From Algoriphagus lacus (GTDB lineage Bacteria > Bacteroidota > Bacteroidia > Cytophagales > Cyclobacteriaceae): a DNA stretch of 64,000 bases. A model generated the notes under the pieces. It did no database searches. It was not told the origin of the DNA and saw only the letters and a program-made list of their open reading frames with translations. The DNA is taken from positions 586,074 through 650,073 of the forward strand of contig NZ_QXML01000002.1 of the NCBI RefSeq assembly GCF_003583985.1. The letters run 5' to 3'. The number at the start of each line of letters is the position of its first letter. Positions within the stretch are counted from its first letter, which is position 1. Position numbers and translations under genes: made by a program. Shown one piece after another: positions 47,208 to 56,237 of the stretch.

Positions 47208-50200
47208 ATGCTAGACCGCATCATTCAGTGGAGTATTGGCAACAAACTCATCATTTTCATTTTTATTGCCGTATGGCTGGGGTTTGGGATTTTTGCCCTT
47301 ACCAATCTTCCGATTGGGGCAGTTCCTGATGTGACTAACAACCAGGTCCAGGTCATCACCACCTCACGGAATCTTGCTACAGAGGACGTTGAAAAGTACT
47401 TGACTTATCCTGTCGAGCTGGAAATGGCCAATCTTCCGGGAGTCAAGGAAATCCGGTCAGTTTCCAAATTTGGGCTTTCGGTTGTGACTATTGTTTTCGA
47501 GGAGGATTTGGGCACCTATCTCCCGAGGCAGCTGATTGCAGAGCGGTTAATTATGGCTCAGGAGCGAATTCCTCAGGGCTTCGGCACACCGTTCATGGGG
47601 CCGATTTCCACAGGTTTGGGGGAGATTTACCAATACGTCATTGACGTCAAGCCAGGTTATGAGGATAAATATTCCATTACTGACTTGCGAACGATTCAGG
47701 ATTGGGTGGTCCGTAGGCAGTTGGCAGGGATCTCCGGTGTTGTGGAAATCAACACTTGGGGAGGATACCTGAAGCAATACGAAGTAGCGATCAATCCTGA
47801 GCGATTGAAAGGAATGAATATCAACCTGGCTACCGTGTACGAGGTGCTGAGCAAAAATAACTCCGTGGCAGGCGGAAGCTACATTGAAAAAACCAACGAG
47901 AGCTTTTTTATCCGTGGAGAGGGGTTGGTTAGCAGCCTGGAAGATATTGGGAATATTGTAGTTGAAGTTCGTAATGGCTCTCCGGTTTACATCCGGGATA
48001 TTGCCGAAGTTCGTTTTGGTCATGCCAATCGCTTTGGTGCAATTACAGCCAATGGAGAAGGTGAAAAAGTCCTTGGTCAGGTCATGATGCTCAAAGGAGC
48101 GGATGGCAAGGGAACGATTGATCGGGTAAAACAGCGTATCGCTGAAATGGAAAACACCCTTCCGGAAGGAATCGTGATCAACGGCTTTTTGGATCGTTCC
48201 GAACTGATCGCCCGAACGACCTTCACCATTGCCGAAAACCTCATTTTGGGTTGCCTTATTGTGATTTTTGTGGTGGTGTTGCTACTTGGAAATTTCCGGT
48301 CAGGCCTGGTGGTGGCATCGGTGATTCCGTTGAGTTTGCTCTTTGCGCTTTCGATGATGTACATCTTCGGAGTGGATGCCAACCTGATGAGTTTGGGAGC
48401 AATAGACTTTGGGATAATCATTGACGGTGCGGTCATCATCGTTGAATTTATTGCCTATCAGTTTACCAAATCTACGGCCTTACACTCCGGACTTACCCCA
48501 AAACAAAAGCAAGCAGAAAAGGATAAAATCTCCTTTGGAGGAGCCTCCAAAATGATGCATTCGGCTGTATTTGGCCAGGTCATTATCATCATTGTATTCA
48601 TTCCGATTCTTTCACTTTCCGGTGTGGAGGGAAAAATGTTCCGTCCGATGGCTGAAGTATTCAGCTTTGCACTGATCGGGGCGATGATTTTGGGATTGAC
48701 CTATGTACCGGTTGTTTCTTCCCTTTTTCTGAAATCAGAAGCTCCCGGACCGAAAAACATTTCGGTCAGACTGATCAACTTTCTCAATAAAATCTACGAG
48801 CCAACGATCCATTGGGCATTGAAGCACAGCAAAGCTGTACTTGCTGGTGCGGTCGCTATCCTTGTGGGAACGTTTTATCTCTTTTCCACCATGGGTTCGG
48901 AGTTTGTGCCGACTTTGGATGAAGGCGACTTTGTAATCCAACCCGTATTGAAAACAGGAACCACTCTTTCCAATACCGTGGAGACCATCACCAAAATAGA
49001 GGAAATCCTGATGAAGTTTCCGGAAGTGAATCAGGTGGTAACACGGATCGGTGCAGCGGAGATTCCTACTGATCCGATGTCAATGGAAGAAAGTGACGTC
49101 ATCGTGACATTACATCCTCCTTCTGAATGGACTACGGTGGAGACCAAAGACGAACTAGCCGAAGAATTCAAAAAAGCCCTGGCTGCGATTCCCGGTTTGG
49201 ATTTTGAATTCACCCAACCTATCGAAATGCGCTTCAACGAGTTGATTACTGGGGTACGGGCAGATTTGGCGATCAAGGTTTTCGGGGAGGATTTGGATGT
49301 GCTGTTGGCAACTGCCCAGGAAATTGAGGCGGCAATTCAGGGAGTGGAAGGTGCTGCGGATATCATTTTGGAAAAAGTGGACGGTTTACCCCAGATGAAA
49401 ATAGAGTATGACCGGGCAAAAATATCCAAGTACGGACTCAATGTCGAAGACCTCAATCAGGTCGTGACGATGGGTTTTGCAGGTTTGAGTACAGGAACCG
49501 TTTTTGAAGGAGAAAAGCAATTTGACCTCGTAGTGAGGTTTGCTGAGCCTTTCCGCAAGGACATCACCCATCTTGAAAATGCAGCTATTCAGCTTCCTAC
49601 AGGCGGTAGTGTACCGCTCAGTGAACTGGCGAAAATTTCCTATACCAAAGGTCCAGCTAAAATCTCCCGTGACAATACGCAGCGAAGGGTAGTGATCGGC
49701 GTCAACGTACGAAACCGGGATTTGCAGTCTGTGGTGGATGATATCCAGGCCATCGTGGCCAAGATTGATATTCCGGAAGGTTATCGGGTGGATTACGGAG
49801 GACAGTTTGAAAACCTGCAGCAGGCACGGAGCCGATTGATGATCGCAGTTCCTGTGGCGCTGATTCTGATTTTCATCCTGTTGTACTTCGCATTTTCCTC
49901 CACCAGAGATGCCTTTATGATTTACACTGCGATTCCGTTTTCTGCGATCGGTGGAGTGCTTTTGCTTTGGTTGAGAGACATGCCCTTCAGTATTTCTGCC
50001 GGTGTGGGTTTTATTGCCCTTTTTGGTATAGCCGTCCTCAACGGTATTGTGATGATCGAACATTTCAAATCCATGAAAGATAAATTTTCCTCTATTCAGG
50101 AACTGGTAGTAATAGGCGCTAAAGAACGCTTGCGTCCGGTATTGTTGACTGCCTCGGCTGCTGCATTGGGATTCTTGCCGATGGCTGTTTCCGGTTCGGC

Positions 50201-51530
50201 TGGTGCTGAGGTACAGCGTCCATTGGCTACAGTGGTAGTTGGGGGATTGATTTCGGCCACGTTGTTGACTCTGGTGGTTTTACCTGTTTTGTATGTGATT
50301 TTCAATACCCGGAAAGACGGAAGCATTAAGCCTCCCAAGTCTGTGGCTATGATTCTGGTGCTGATCACAGGTTTGGCTTTACCGGCTTTTTCCCAAAATG
50401 AGGTGAAGCAACTTAGCCTAAACCAAGCACTTCAAATTGCTCAGGAGCAAAACCTGAGTTTGCAGGCCGCTCAAAAAAGTCTGGAATCGGCTTCTGCCAG
50501 AAGTCAAGCTGGCTGGACAATCAATAAAACGCAGGTGTACTATGGCTTTGACAAAAACGACATCGCCGAAAACGGAGTGTACAACCGGGTGTGGGGCGTG
50601 AGGCAAAGTTTTGATTTTCCTTCTGTTTACGCCGCACAGAAAAATGTGCTTCAGGCTTCAGAAATGCAGGTGACAGCCCAACTCGAGCTGACTGGTAGAG
50701 CCTTGAAAAAGGATGTCAGTCAGACTTTTGTCCGGGCTTTATATTGGAAAGAGCTGGAGCAGAACTACAATTACCTGGACAGCTTGTACAGGGAATTTGC
50801 CCGGGCAGCGACCCGTAGACTGGAAACAGGGGAGTCCAATCTTCTGGAAAAGCTCACTGCGGAAAGCAAGCAACGGGAAATGGGCCTGAAGAAGGCAGAA
50901 GCTCTTCGAAATTTTGAGATTACCAAAAATCAGCTTCGTCAGCTTTTGAACATTGAAGGTGAAATTGATCTGATCAGCGAAGAGTTTTCGTTTGATGGAC
51001 CATTGGATGTGGAAAATCATCCTGCTTTGATGTTGTATCAATCTGCTTATCTACGAGCTGAAAGCCAAGTAAAGGTGGATCGCAGGACCATGCTTCCGGA
51101 TGTGAATTTGGATCTTTTTCGGGGTACCAATCCGGGAGAAGCTGCCAAGGTTTATCCGGGGTTTCAGGCAGGAATAGGCATTCCGCTTTTCTTTGGTTCG
51201 CACACAGCCAAGGTGAAAGCCGGGAAATATCAGCAAGAGCAAATCCTGCTCGAATCTGAAGCTTTTAAGCAACAACTTCAGACCAACTACACCAGAATCC
51301 AGACTGCGCTCGCCCAAAACCAGCAGGTAATAGACTATTATGAAACCGAAGGAAAAACCCTTTCGGCTCAACTTCGCGACCAGGCAATTCGCTCGTTCAA
51401 AGAAGGGGAAATTGATTTTCTCCAGTACGTGCAGCTGATCGAAAATTCCAGAACCATCACCCTGCAGTATTTGCAGGCAAGGTTGGATTACCAAATCAAT
51501 CAATTAGAACTTGTTTACCTGAATAACTGA
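47208..51530 (+). CDS. CzcA/CusA-type heavy-metal RND pump fused to TolC-like channel domain
   Basis: From ATG 47208 it has 1440 residues; the TTG at 47178 is less likely. Residues 1 to about 1035 are a heavy-metal RND pump starting MLDRIIQWSIGNKLII, with LPIGAVPDVTNNQVQVIT and FVPTLDEGDFVIQP. The TM4 motif DFGIIIDGAVIIVEF is the form of the divalent-cation (CzcA/CnrA) subgroup, not the Cu/Ag CusA form. After a short basic linker comes a complete signal-peptide-like segment (about 1045-1064, ending LALPAFSQ), then a TolC-family domain (about 1065-1440) starting LSLNQALQIAQEQNLSLQAA. Such fusions are known in Bacteroidota. Cleavage at the internal site would release the channel domain. The adaptor gene overlaps its stop by one base. 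Confidence 0.92.
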   Translation: MLDRIIQWSIGNKLIIFIFIAVWLGFGIFALTNLPIGAVPDVTNNQVQVITTSRNLATEDVEKYLTYPVELEMANLPGVKEIRSVSKFGLSVVTIVFEEDLGTYLPRQLIAERLIMAQERIPQGFGTPFMGPISTGLGEIYQYVIDVKPGYEDKYSITDLRTIQDWVVRRQLAGISGVVEINTWGGYLKQYEVAINPERLKGMNINLATVYEVLSKNNSVAGGSYIEKTNESFFIRGEGLVSSLEDIGNIVVEVRNGSPVYIRDIAEVRFGHANRFGAITANGEGEKVLGQVMMLKGADGKGTIDRVKQRIAEMENTLPEGIVINGFLDRSELIARTTFTIAENLILGCLIVIFVVVLLLGNFRSGLVVASVIPLSLLFALSMMYIFGVDANLMSLGAIDFGIIIDGAVIIVEFIAYQFTKSTALHSGLTPKQKQAEKDKISFGGASKMMHSAVFGQVIIIIVFIPILSLSGVEGKMFRPMAEVFSFALIGAMILGLTYVPVVSSLFLKSEAPGPKNISVRLINFLNKIYEPTIHWALKHSKAVLAGAVAILVGTFYLFSTMGSEFVPTLDEGDFVIQPVLKTGTTLSNTVETITKIEEILMKFPEVNQVVTRIGAAEIPTDPMSMEESDVIVTLHPPSEWTTVETKDELAEEFKKALAAIPGLDFEFTQPIEMRFNELITGVRADLAIKVFGEDLDVLLATAQEIEAAIQGVEGAADIILEKVDGLPQMKIEYDRAKISKYGLNVEDLNQVVTMGFAGLSTGTVFEGEKQFDLVVRFAEPFRKDITHLENAAIQLPTGGSVPLSELAKISYTKGPAKISRDNTQRRVVIGVNVRNRDLQSVVDDIQAIVAKIDIPEGYRVDYGGQFENLQQARSRLMIAVPVALILIFILLYFAFSSTRDAFMIYTAIPFSAIGGVLLLWLRDMPFSISAGVGFIALFGIAVLNGIVMIEHFKSMKDKFSSIQELVVIGAKERLRPVLLTASAAALGFLPMAVSGSAGAEVQRPLATVVVGGLISATLLTLVVLPVLYVIFNTRKDGSIKPPKSVAMILVLITGLALPAFSQNEVKQLSLNQALQIAQEQNLSLQAAQKSLESASARSQAGWTINKTQVYYGFDKNDIAENGVYNRVWGVRQSFDFPSVYAAQKNVLQASEMQVTAQLELTGRALKKDVSQTFVRALYWKELEQNYNYLDSLYREFARAATRRLETGESNLLEKLTAESKQREMGLKKAEALRNFEITKNQLRQLLNIEGEIDLISEEFSFDGPLDVENHPALMLYQSAYLRAESQVKVDRRTMLPDVNLDLFRGTNPGEAAKVYPGFQAGIGIPLFFGSHTAKVKAGKYQQEQILLESEAFKQQLQTNYTRIQTALAQNQQVIDYYETEGKTLSAQLRDQAIRSFKEGEIDFLQYVQLIENSRTITLQYLQARLDYQINQLELVYLNN

Positions 51531-52687
51531 TGAAAGCAAATCATTCCAATATTTTCCTGCTTGGCTTCCTTGTCCTGATTACGGGGACGATTTTAGGATG
51601 TGGAAAAACCGAAAATTCAGACCTGGAAGGAATTGAAGTAACTGAAGCTCCTGAGGGATCTGAGGGGATTTTTCTGACGGAGGAGCAGTTTAACACCATG
51701 AAAATGGAGTGGGGAAGTCCTCATCAAGGCGATTTTTCCAGTGAGGTAGACGTGCAGGGTACTGTTAAGGTTCCTGTGGAGGGCATGCAGGAAATCTCTG
51801 CATACTTTGGGGGATATGTCAGTGACCTCAAACTCATCGAGGGACAGACAGTCCGTAAAGGCGAGACGCTGTTTTATCTGGAAAACCCTGAATTCATCCG
51901 CCTGCAGCAGGATTACCTGGAGACGACCAGTCAACTGGCCTATTTGAAAGCGGAATTTGAGCGACAGAAGACGCTCTATGGAGAGCAGATCTCAGCACAG
52001 AAAAATTACCTCAAAGCAGAAGCGGATTATCAAGGCGCACTGGCTAAAAGTCAGAGTTTGAAAAAGCAACTTAGTCTGATCAACATAGATGCAGACCAAC
52101 TGACTCCCGCCAATATCAGATCCAAAGTACCCGTTATTTCTCCAATCAGAGGGTTTGTGGAGCAAGTCTTTGTAGCTCCCGGCCAATTTCTTCCTGCCTC
52201 CGGAAAGGCAATTTCTTTGCTGAATAAGGATCATTTGCATATCGAGTTGATCCTATTTGAAAAAGATGCCAGCCGGATTCACGTCGGACAGAAAGTGGAG
52301 ATTTCGATGCCGGATTCTCCCGGTCAGCTACTCATGGCCCAGATTCATGTGGTGGGGCAGGCGATCAATGAACAGCGTCAGATCAATGTCCATGCGGATT
52401 TGGTGAATGAAAAAGAGGTGGTCAAGTTGATCCCGGGAATGTTCGTTCAGGCAAAGGTTCAACTCGATCCTCAGTCCTCCTGGGCTTTACCTGAGGATGC
52501 GCTAATTGAAGTGGATGGAGAGTATTTCATTTTGGTACAAAAGGAAAAAAGTGCCCAAGGCTACAAGTTGGACAAAGTGAAGGTGATCCCGGGTGCGAAA
52601 AACAAAACCAACGTTGCGATTGAGCCGGTGGACGGACTGGATGAGAAGTCAGTTGTTTTGGTTAAAGGCGGATTTAACCTGCTCTAA
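51530..52687 (+). CDS. CzcB/CusB-type adaptor lipoprotein
   Basis: A 385-residue periplasmic adaptor for the metal pump. The lipoprotein signal ends TILGC24. A lipoyl/hairpin core is seen in AYFGGYVSDLKLIEGQTVRK, ENPEFIRLQQDYLETTSQLA and VISPIRGFVEQVFVAPGQF. The beta-barrel follows (LIEIDADR-like region around 225-300), and then the membrane-proximal domain with VVLVKGGFNLL at the end, typical of the CusB/CzcB group. No His-rich or Met-rich metal tail is present. Its ATG shares a base with the stop of the pump gene (TGATG), so expression is coupled. A terminator follows. Confidence 0.92.
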   Translation: MKANHSNIFLLGFLVLITGTILGCGKTENSDLEGIEVTEAPEGSEGIFLTEEQFNTMKMEWGSPHQGDFSSEVDVQGTVKVPVEGMQEISAYFGGYVSDLKLIEGQTVRKGETLFYLENPEFIRLQQDYLETTSQLAYLKAEFERQKTLYGEQISAQKNYLKAEADYQGALAKSQSLKKQLSLINIDADQLTPANIRSKVPVISPIRGFVEQVFVAPGQFLPASGKAISLLNKDHLHIELILFEKDASRIHVGQKVEISMPDSPGQLLMAQIHVVGQAINEQRQINVHADLVNEKEVVKLIPGMFVQAKVQLDPQSSWALPEDALIEVDGEYFILVQKEKSAQGYKLDKVKVIPGAKNKTNVAIEPVDGLDEKSVVLVKGGFNLL

Positions 52688-52710
52688 AATTTATTTTTGG
52701 ATTGATTGAA

Positions 52711-52739
52711 AGGGGCTCCTGATGAGGGAGCTCTTTTTA
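52711..52739 (+). terminator. Terminator of the metal-efflux operon
   Basis: GGGCTCC and GGAGCTC pair (one G-T wobble) around a 7-base loop, followed by TTTTTAT, starting 24 bp after the adaptor stop. Confidence 0.75.
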
Positions 52740-52870
52740 TGTTTATCGGTTCGTGATGTTCCGGTAACAGGTACTTAATTTTTGAGAAATCCATGAAGCT
52801 GTGTTAAGGAATTTATTCATGACTGTTCAAATCAGAAGAGCCTGTTTTGATTAAAAATGGCGCTTAACAA

Positions 52871-52882
52871 TGAATTAATTCA
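52871..52882. promoter_or_regulatory. 12-bp perfect palindrome upstream of susC
   Basis: TGAATTAATTCA is a perfect 12-bp palindrome, 44 bp before the candidate -7 element of the susC gene. It may be an operator, although AT-rich palindromes of this size can arise by chance. Confidence 0.3.
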
Positions 52883-52926
52883 CTTTTTGATAAAACCGGA
52901 TTAATCCCGAGGGAACAGTGGAGGTA

Positions 52927-52934
52927 TAGGTTTG
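52927..52934 (+). promoter_or_regulatory. -7 element of the SusCD locus
   Basis: TAGGTTTG matches TAnnTTTG exactly and would start the mRNA about 45 bases before the susC ATG. No clear -33 element is seen, consistent with an activator-dependent promoter. Confidence 0.45.
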
Positions 52935-52974
52935 GGAAAATTTTTACCCATAAAAGAATTCATATTCCAAACCT
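52928..52974. repeat. Inverted repeat in the susC leader
   Basis: AGGTTTGG (52928-52935) and CCAAACCT (52967-52974) are perfect 8-bp inverted arms with 31 bases between. The left arm overlaps the -7 element; the right arm ends 10 bp before the susC start codon. It could be a regulator site or a leader hairpin. Confidence 0.4.
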
Positions 52975-52984
52975 CTACTTTAAA

Positions 52985-55900
52985 ATGATTGCTCAAAAAA
53001 GCATTTGGCAAGGGATGATGACAGCCTGTCTGATCTTCATCCTCAATTTTTCCTTCGCCCAACAAATCCGGGTTACGGGAAAGGTTAGTGACGTGAATAA
53101 TGAACCCTTACCCGGAGCAACTGTCCTGGTAAAAGGGACCACCCGTGGAACGGTAACTGATGTGGACGGTTCCTACTCGATCGAAGCAGGAAGTACGGAA
53201 ACCTTGGTTTTTTCCTTTGTTGGATTTGAGACTAAAGAGCAAGTAGTCGGTAATTCTTCCATGATTAACATCATCCTTTCCGAAGGGGTAGCGCTCACTG
53301 AAGTAGTGGTAACTGCTCTTGGTGTCGAGCGGGAAACAAAAGCCCTTGGCTATTCAGTGCAGGCGGTAGACGGAGCCAGATTTACCGAAGCCCGTGAAAC
53401 CAACGTGATAAATTCCTTGAGTGGACGGGTTGCCGGCGTGCAGGTAACTAATAGCTCTACTGGCTTGGGTGGCTCTTCGCGGGTAATTATACGTGGCGAA
53501 TCTTCTTTGAATATCAATGCCAACCAGCCTCTTTTTGTCGTGGACGGTGTTCCGATTTCCAACAACATCGTGGGTTCATCCGGATCCGGAAATCAGGAGG
53601 TGGATTATGGAAATGCGGCAGGTGAAATCAACCCAGATGACATTGCTTCCATGACAGTCCTAAAAGGCCCGGCAGCAGCTGCACTATATGGCTCAAGAGC
53701 TGCAAACGGTGCGATCTTGATCACCACCAAAACCGGAAAAGGCAAAAAAGGCCTGGGTGTGACAATCAACTCCAACACGACTTTTGATAATGTATTGAGA
53801 CTTCCAGACTGGCAGGATAAATACGGACAGGGAAATAACGGTCAGTTTGCTTTTGTCAACGGTGCAGGTGCCGGTACAGCTGATGGGGTGGATGAAAGCT
53901 GGGGTCCTGAACTGGATAAAGGATTCTCGACTCCGCAGTTTGACTCTCCGCGAAACGTGGAAGGATTCCGTGGGGGGGACTTGAATGCTCCAGATGGAAG
54001 CACGATCACTCCGACTCCTTGGGTTTCTCAGCCGGACAACGTAAATGAGTTTTTCGAAACCGGTCTTACCCTGTCCAACAACATCTCTTTGGAAGGGTCC
54101 AACGAAAAATCAAACATCCGACTTTCTTGGACCAACCTGAATCAAACCGGAACAGTACCCAACACCGACCTGAAGCGAAATACCATCGCCATGAACGGTG
54201 GAATCAACGTGACCGACAAGCTGACGGTGAATTCTGCCATCAACTTCCAGCGCACAGACAGTGGCAACCGTCCGAGTATTTCCTACGGTACGGAAAGTTT
54301 GATGTACCTCTTCATTTGGTACGGTCGTCAGCTGAACAACAACAGCCTGAAAGACTATTGGATGAGAGGAAGAGAAGGCGTGCAGCAGTTTAACTACAAC
54401 TACAACTACCACGATAACCCATATTTCAACGTCTATGAAAATACCAACGGGCAGGAAAAAGACAGGATCTTTGGTAACATTTCCGCGACATACAAATTCA
54501 CTCCGAAGTTGAGCCTGATGCTCAGAACCGGTTTGGATACTTATAATGAACTGAGAGACAGAAGGCGAGCATTCAGTACCCAGCGATTCCCAAGAGGAAA
54601 TTACCGGGAAGATGATGTGTCCTTTAGTGAGCAGAACTCAGACTTTTTGCTGACTTATTCCGAAACAACAAAGTCAACATGGTCTTACAGCGTTGCCTTG
54701 GGAGGAAATGCGATGCGTCAGGAAAACAGATATGTGCAGACCGTAGCGCCTCAATTGTTGATCCCGGGGATTTACAACTTTACCAACACCGCTGTAAACC
54801 TTCAGGTCAATCAGTTTACCTCCGAAAAGCGGATCAATTCCCTATACGGATTTGGACAGATTGGCTACAAAAACGTCCTTTTCCTGGACGTAACGGGCCG
54901 AAATGACTGGTCTAGCACCCTTCCTGCAGACAACAATAGCTATTTCTACCCTTCAGCTACACTGAGTGCGGTGATTTCCGACATTTTCACTTTGCCTGGT
55001 GCCATATCCTTCCTGAAAGTAAGAGGTGCATATGCTGAAGTGGGTAACGATACAGATCCGTATGCCTTGACCAATGTGTACAATTCAGTTACCGCCTGGG
55101 GTACTATTCAGGCAAAATCTGAATCCAACCGACTTTCCAATGCAGACCTGAAACCGGAAAGAACCGGTTCCTTTGAAACAGGATTTGACATCAGATTTAT
55201 GGAAGGAAGATTGGGATTGGACTTCACGTATTTTGATAACAGAACCAGAAACCAGATCATCCCAATTGAACTGGACATCGCTACAGGCTATGCATCCCGA
55301 ATCATCAATGCTGGTGAAATCCAAAACAAGGGGATCGAAGTGGTCTTGAACGGACGTCCGGTTCAGTCAGCTTCCGGCTTTACATGGGACTTCATCGCCA
55401 ACTTCACCAGAACCAGAGGCTATGTACTGGAACTGACAGAGGGATTGGATACCTACACGCTGACCGGTAGAAATGGCGCCAACATCCAGGCAAGGGTAGG
55501 GGAACGAATGGGTAATATCTACGGTGCCGGTTTTGCACGAGTCGAAGATCCTGCTTCACCTTATTTCGGACAGATCATTCACAACACTTCCGGAACGCCG
55601 ATCACCAGCCCAACTTTGAAGAACCAAGGGAACTACAATCCGGATTGGATGCTAGGTATCCAGAATAATTTGAGCTACAAAGGAATTTCACTGGGATTCC
55701 TGTTTGATTACAGACACGGTGGGATCGTAGTGTCCCGAACCAAGACCATCGGATCTACTTCCGGTCAGTTGGAAGAGACGCTTTTCGGACGTGAAAACGG
55801 ATATGACCTAAGTGTAGAAGGTAACGGGATTATTTCCGAAGGGGTAATCCGAAATGCAGACGGATCTTTCACTCCAAACACCATCAAGATTACTTCCCGA

Positions 55901-56200
55901 AACTGGCACAACAGATATTATGAGCGAAACAATGTGGAGGCAGCCAAATACGATGCGACTTTTCTGAAGCTGCGAGAAGTGACTATCGGCTACACGATTC
56001 CGAAAAGAGTGCTTGGAAAGATGCCTATCCAGGATGTGAAAATCTCCCTAGTGGGACGAAATCTGGCACTATGGACAGAGAATCCTCACTTCGATCCGGA
56101 GACTATGGCCATGGGTGGGGGAACGTTAATCCCAGGTGTGGAAGACATGTCTTTCCCGTCGACCCGAAGCATAGGATTCAACCTGAACGTCAAATTCTAA
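52985..56200 (+). CDS. SusC/RagA-family TonB-linked outer-membrane transporter
   Basis: A 1071-residue outer-membrane transporter. After the signal peptide (ending NFSFAQ) comes a carboxypeptidase-D-like domain (about 27-105: VTGKVSDVNNEPLPGATVLV). The TonB-box/plug region follows with SRVIIRGESSLNINANQPLF and LKGPAAAALYGSRAANGAIL. A 22-strand-type barrel, with IQNKGIEVVLNG and the closing GFNLNVKF, completes it. It lacks an N-terminal secretin-like signalling domain, so it is not an anti-sigma-controlled type. It would import a ligand captured by the SusD lipoprotein encoded 37 bp downstream. Confidence 0.95.
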   Translation: MIAQKSIWQGMMTACLIFILNFSFAQQIRVTGKVSDVNNEPLPGATVLVKGTTRGTVTDVDGSYSIEAGSTETLVFSFVGFETKEQVVGNSSMINIILSEGVALTEVVVTALGVERETKALGYSVQAVDGARFTEARETNVINSLSGRVAGVQVTNSSTGLGGSSRVIIRGESSLNINANQPLFVVDGVPISNNIVGSSGSGNQEVDYGNAAGEINPDDIASMTVLKGPAAAALYGSRAANGAILITTKTGKGKKGLGVTINSNTTFDNVLRLPDWQDKYGQGNNGQFAFVNGAGAGTADGVDESWGPELDKGFSTPQFDSPRNVEGFRGGDLNAPDGSTITPTPWVSQPDNVNEFFETGLTLSNNISLEGSNEKSNIRLSWTNLNQTGTVPNTDLKRNTIAMNGGINVTDKLTVNSAINFQRTDSGNRPSISYGTESLMYLFIWYGRQLNNNSLKDYWMRGREGVQQFNYNYNYHDNPYFNVYENTNGQEKDRIFGNISATYKFTPKLSLMLRTGLDTYNELRDRRRAFSTQRFPRGNYREDDVSFSEQNSDFLLTYSETTKSTWSYSVALGGNAMRQENRYVQTVAPQLLIPGIYNFTNTAVNLQVNQFTSEKRINSLYGFGQIGYKNVLFLDVTGRNDWSSTLPADNNSYFYPSATLSAVISDIFTLPGAISFLKVRGAYAEVGNDTDPYALTNVYNSVTAWGTIQAKSESNRLSNADLKPERTGSFETGFDIRFMEGRLGLDFTYFDNRTRNQIIPIELDIATGYASRIINAGEIQNKGIEVVLNGRPVQSASGFTWDFIANFTRTRGYVLELTEGLDTYTLTGRNGANIQARVGERMGNIYGAGFARVEDPASPYFGQIIHNTSGTPITSPTLKNQGNYNPDWMLGIQNNLSYKGISLGFLFDYRHGGIVVSRTKTIGSTSGQLEETLFGRENGYDLSVEGNGIISEGVIRNADGSFTPNTIKITSRNWHNRYYERNNVEAAKYDATFLKLREVTIGYTIPKRVLGKMPIQDVKISLVGRNLALWTENPHFDPETMAMGGGTLIPGVEDMSFPSTRSIGFNLNVKF

Positions 56201-56237
56201 TCGGCTGATTTTTCAAACATCAAAAAAGACTGAAATC

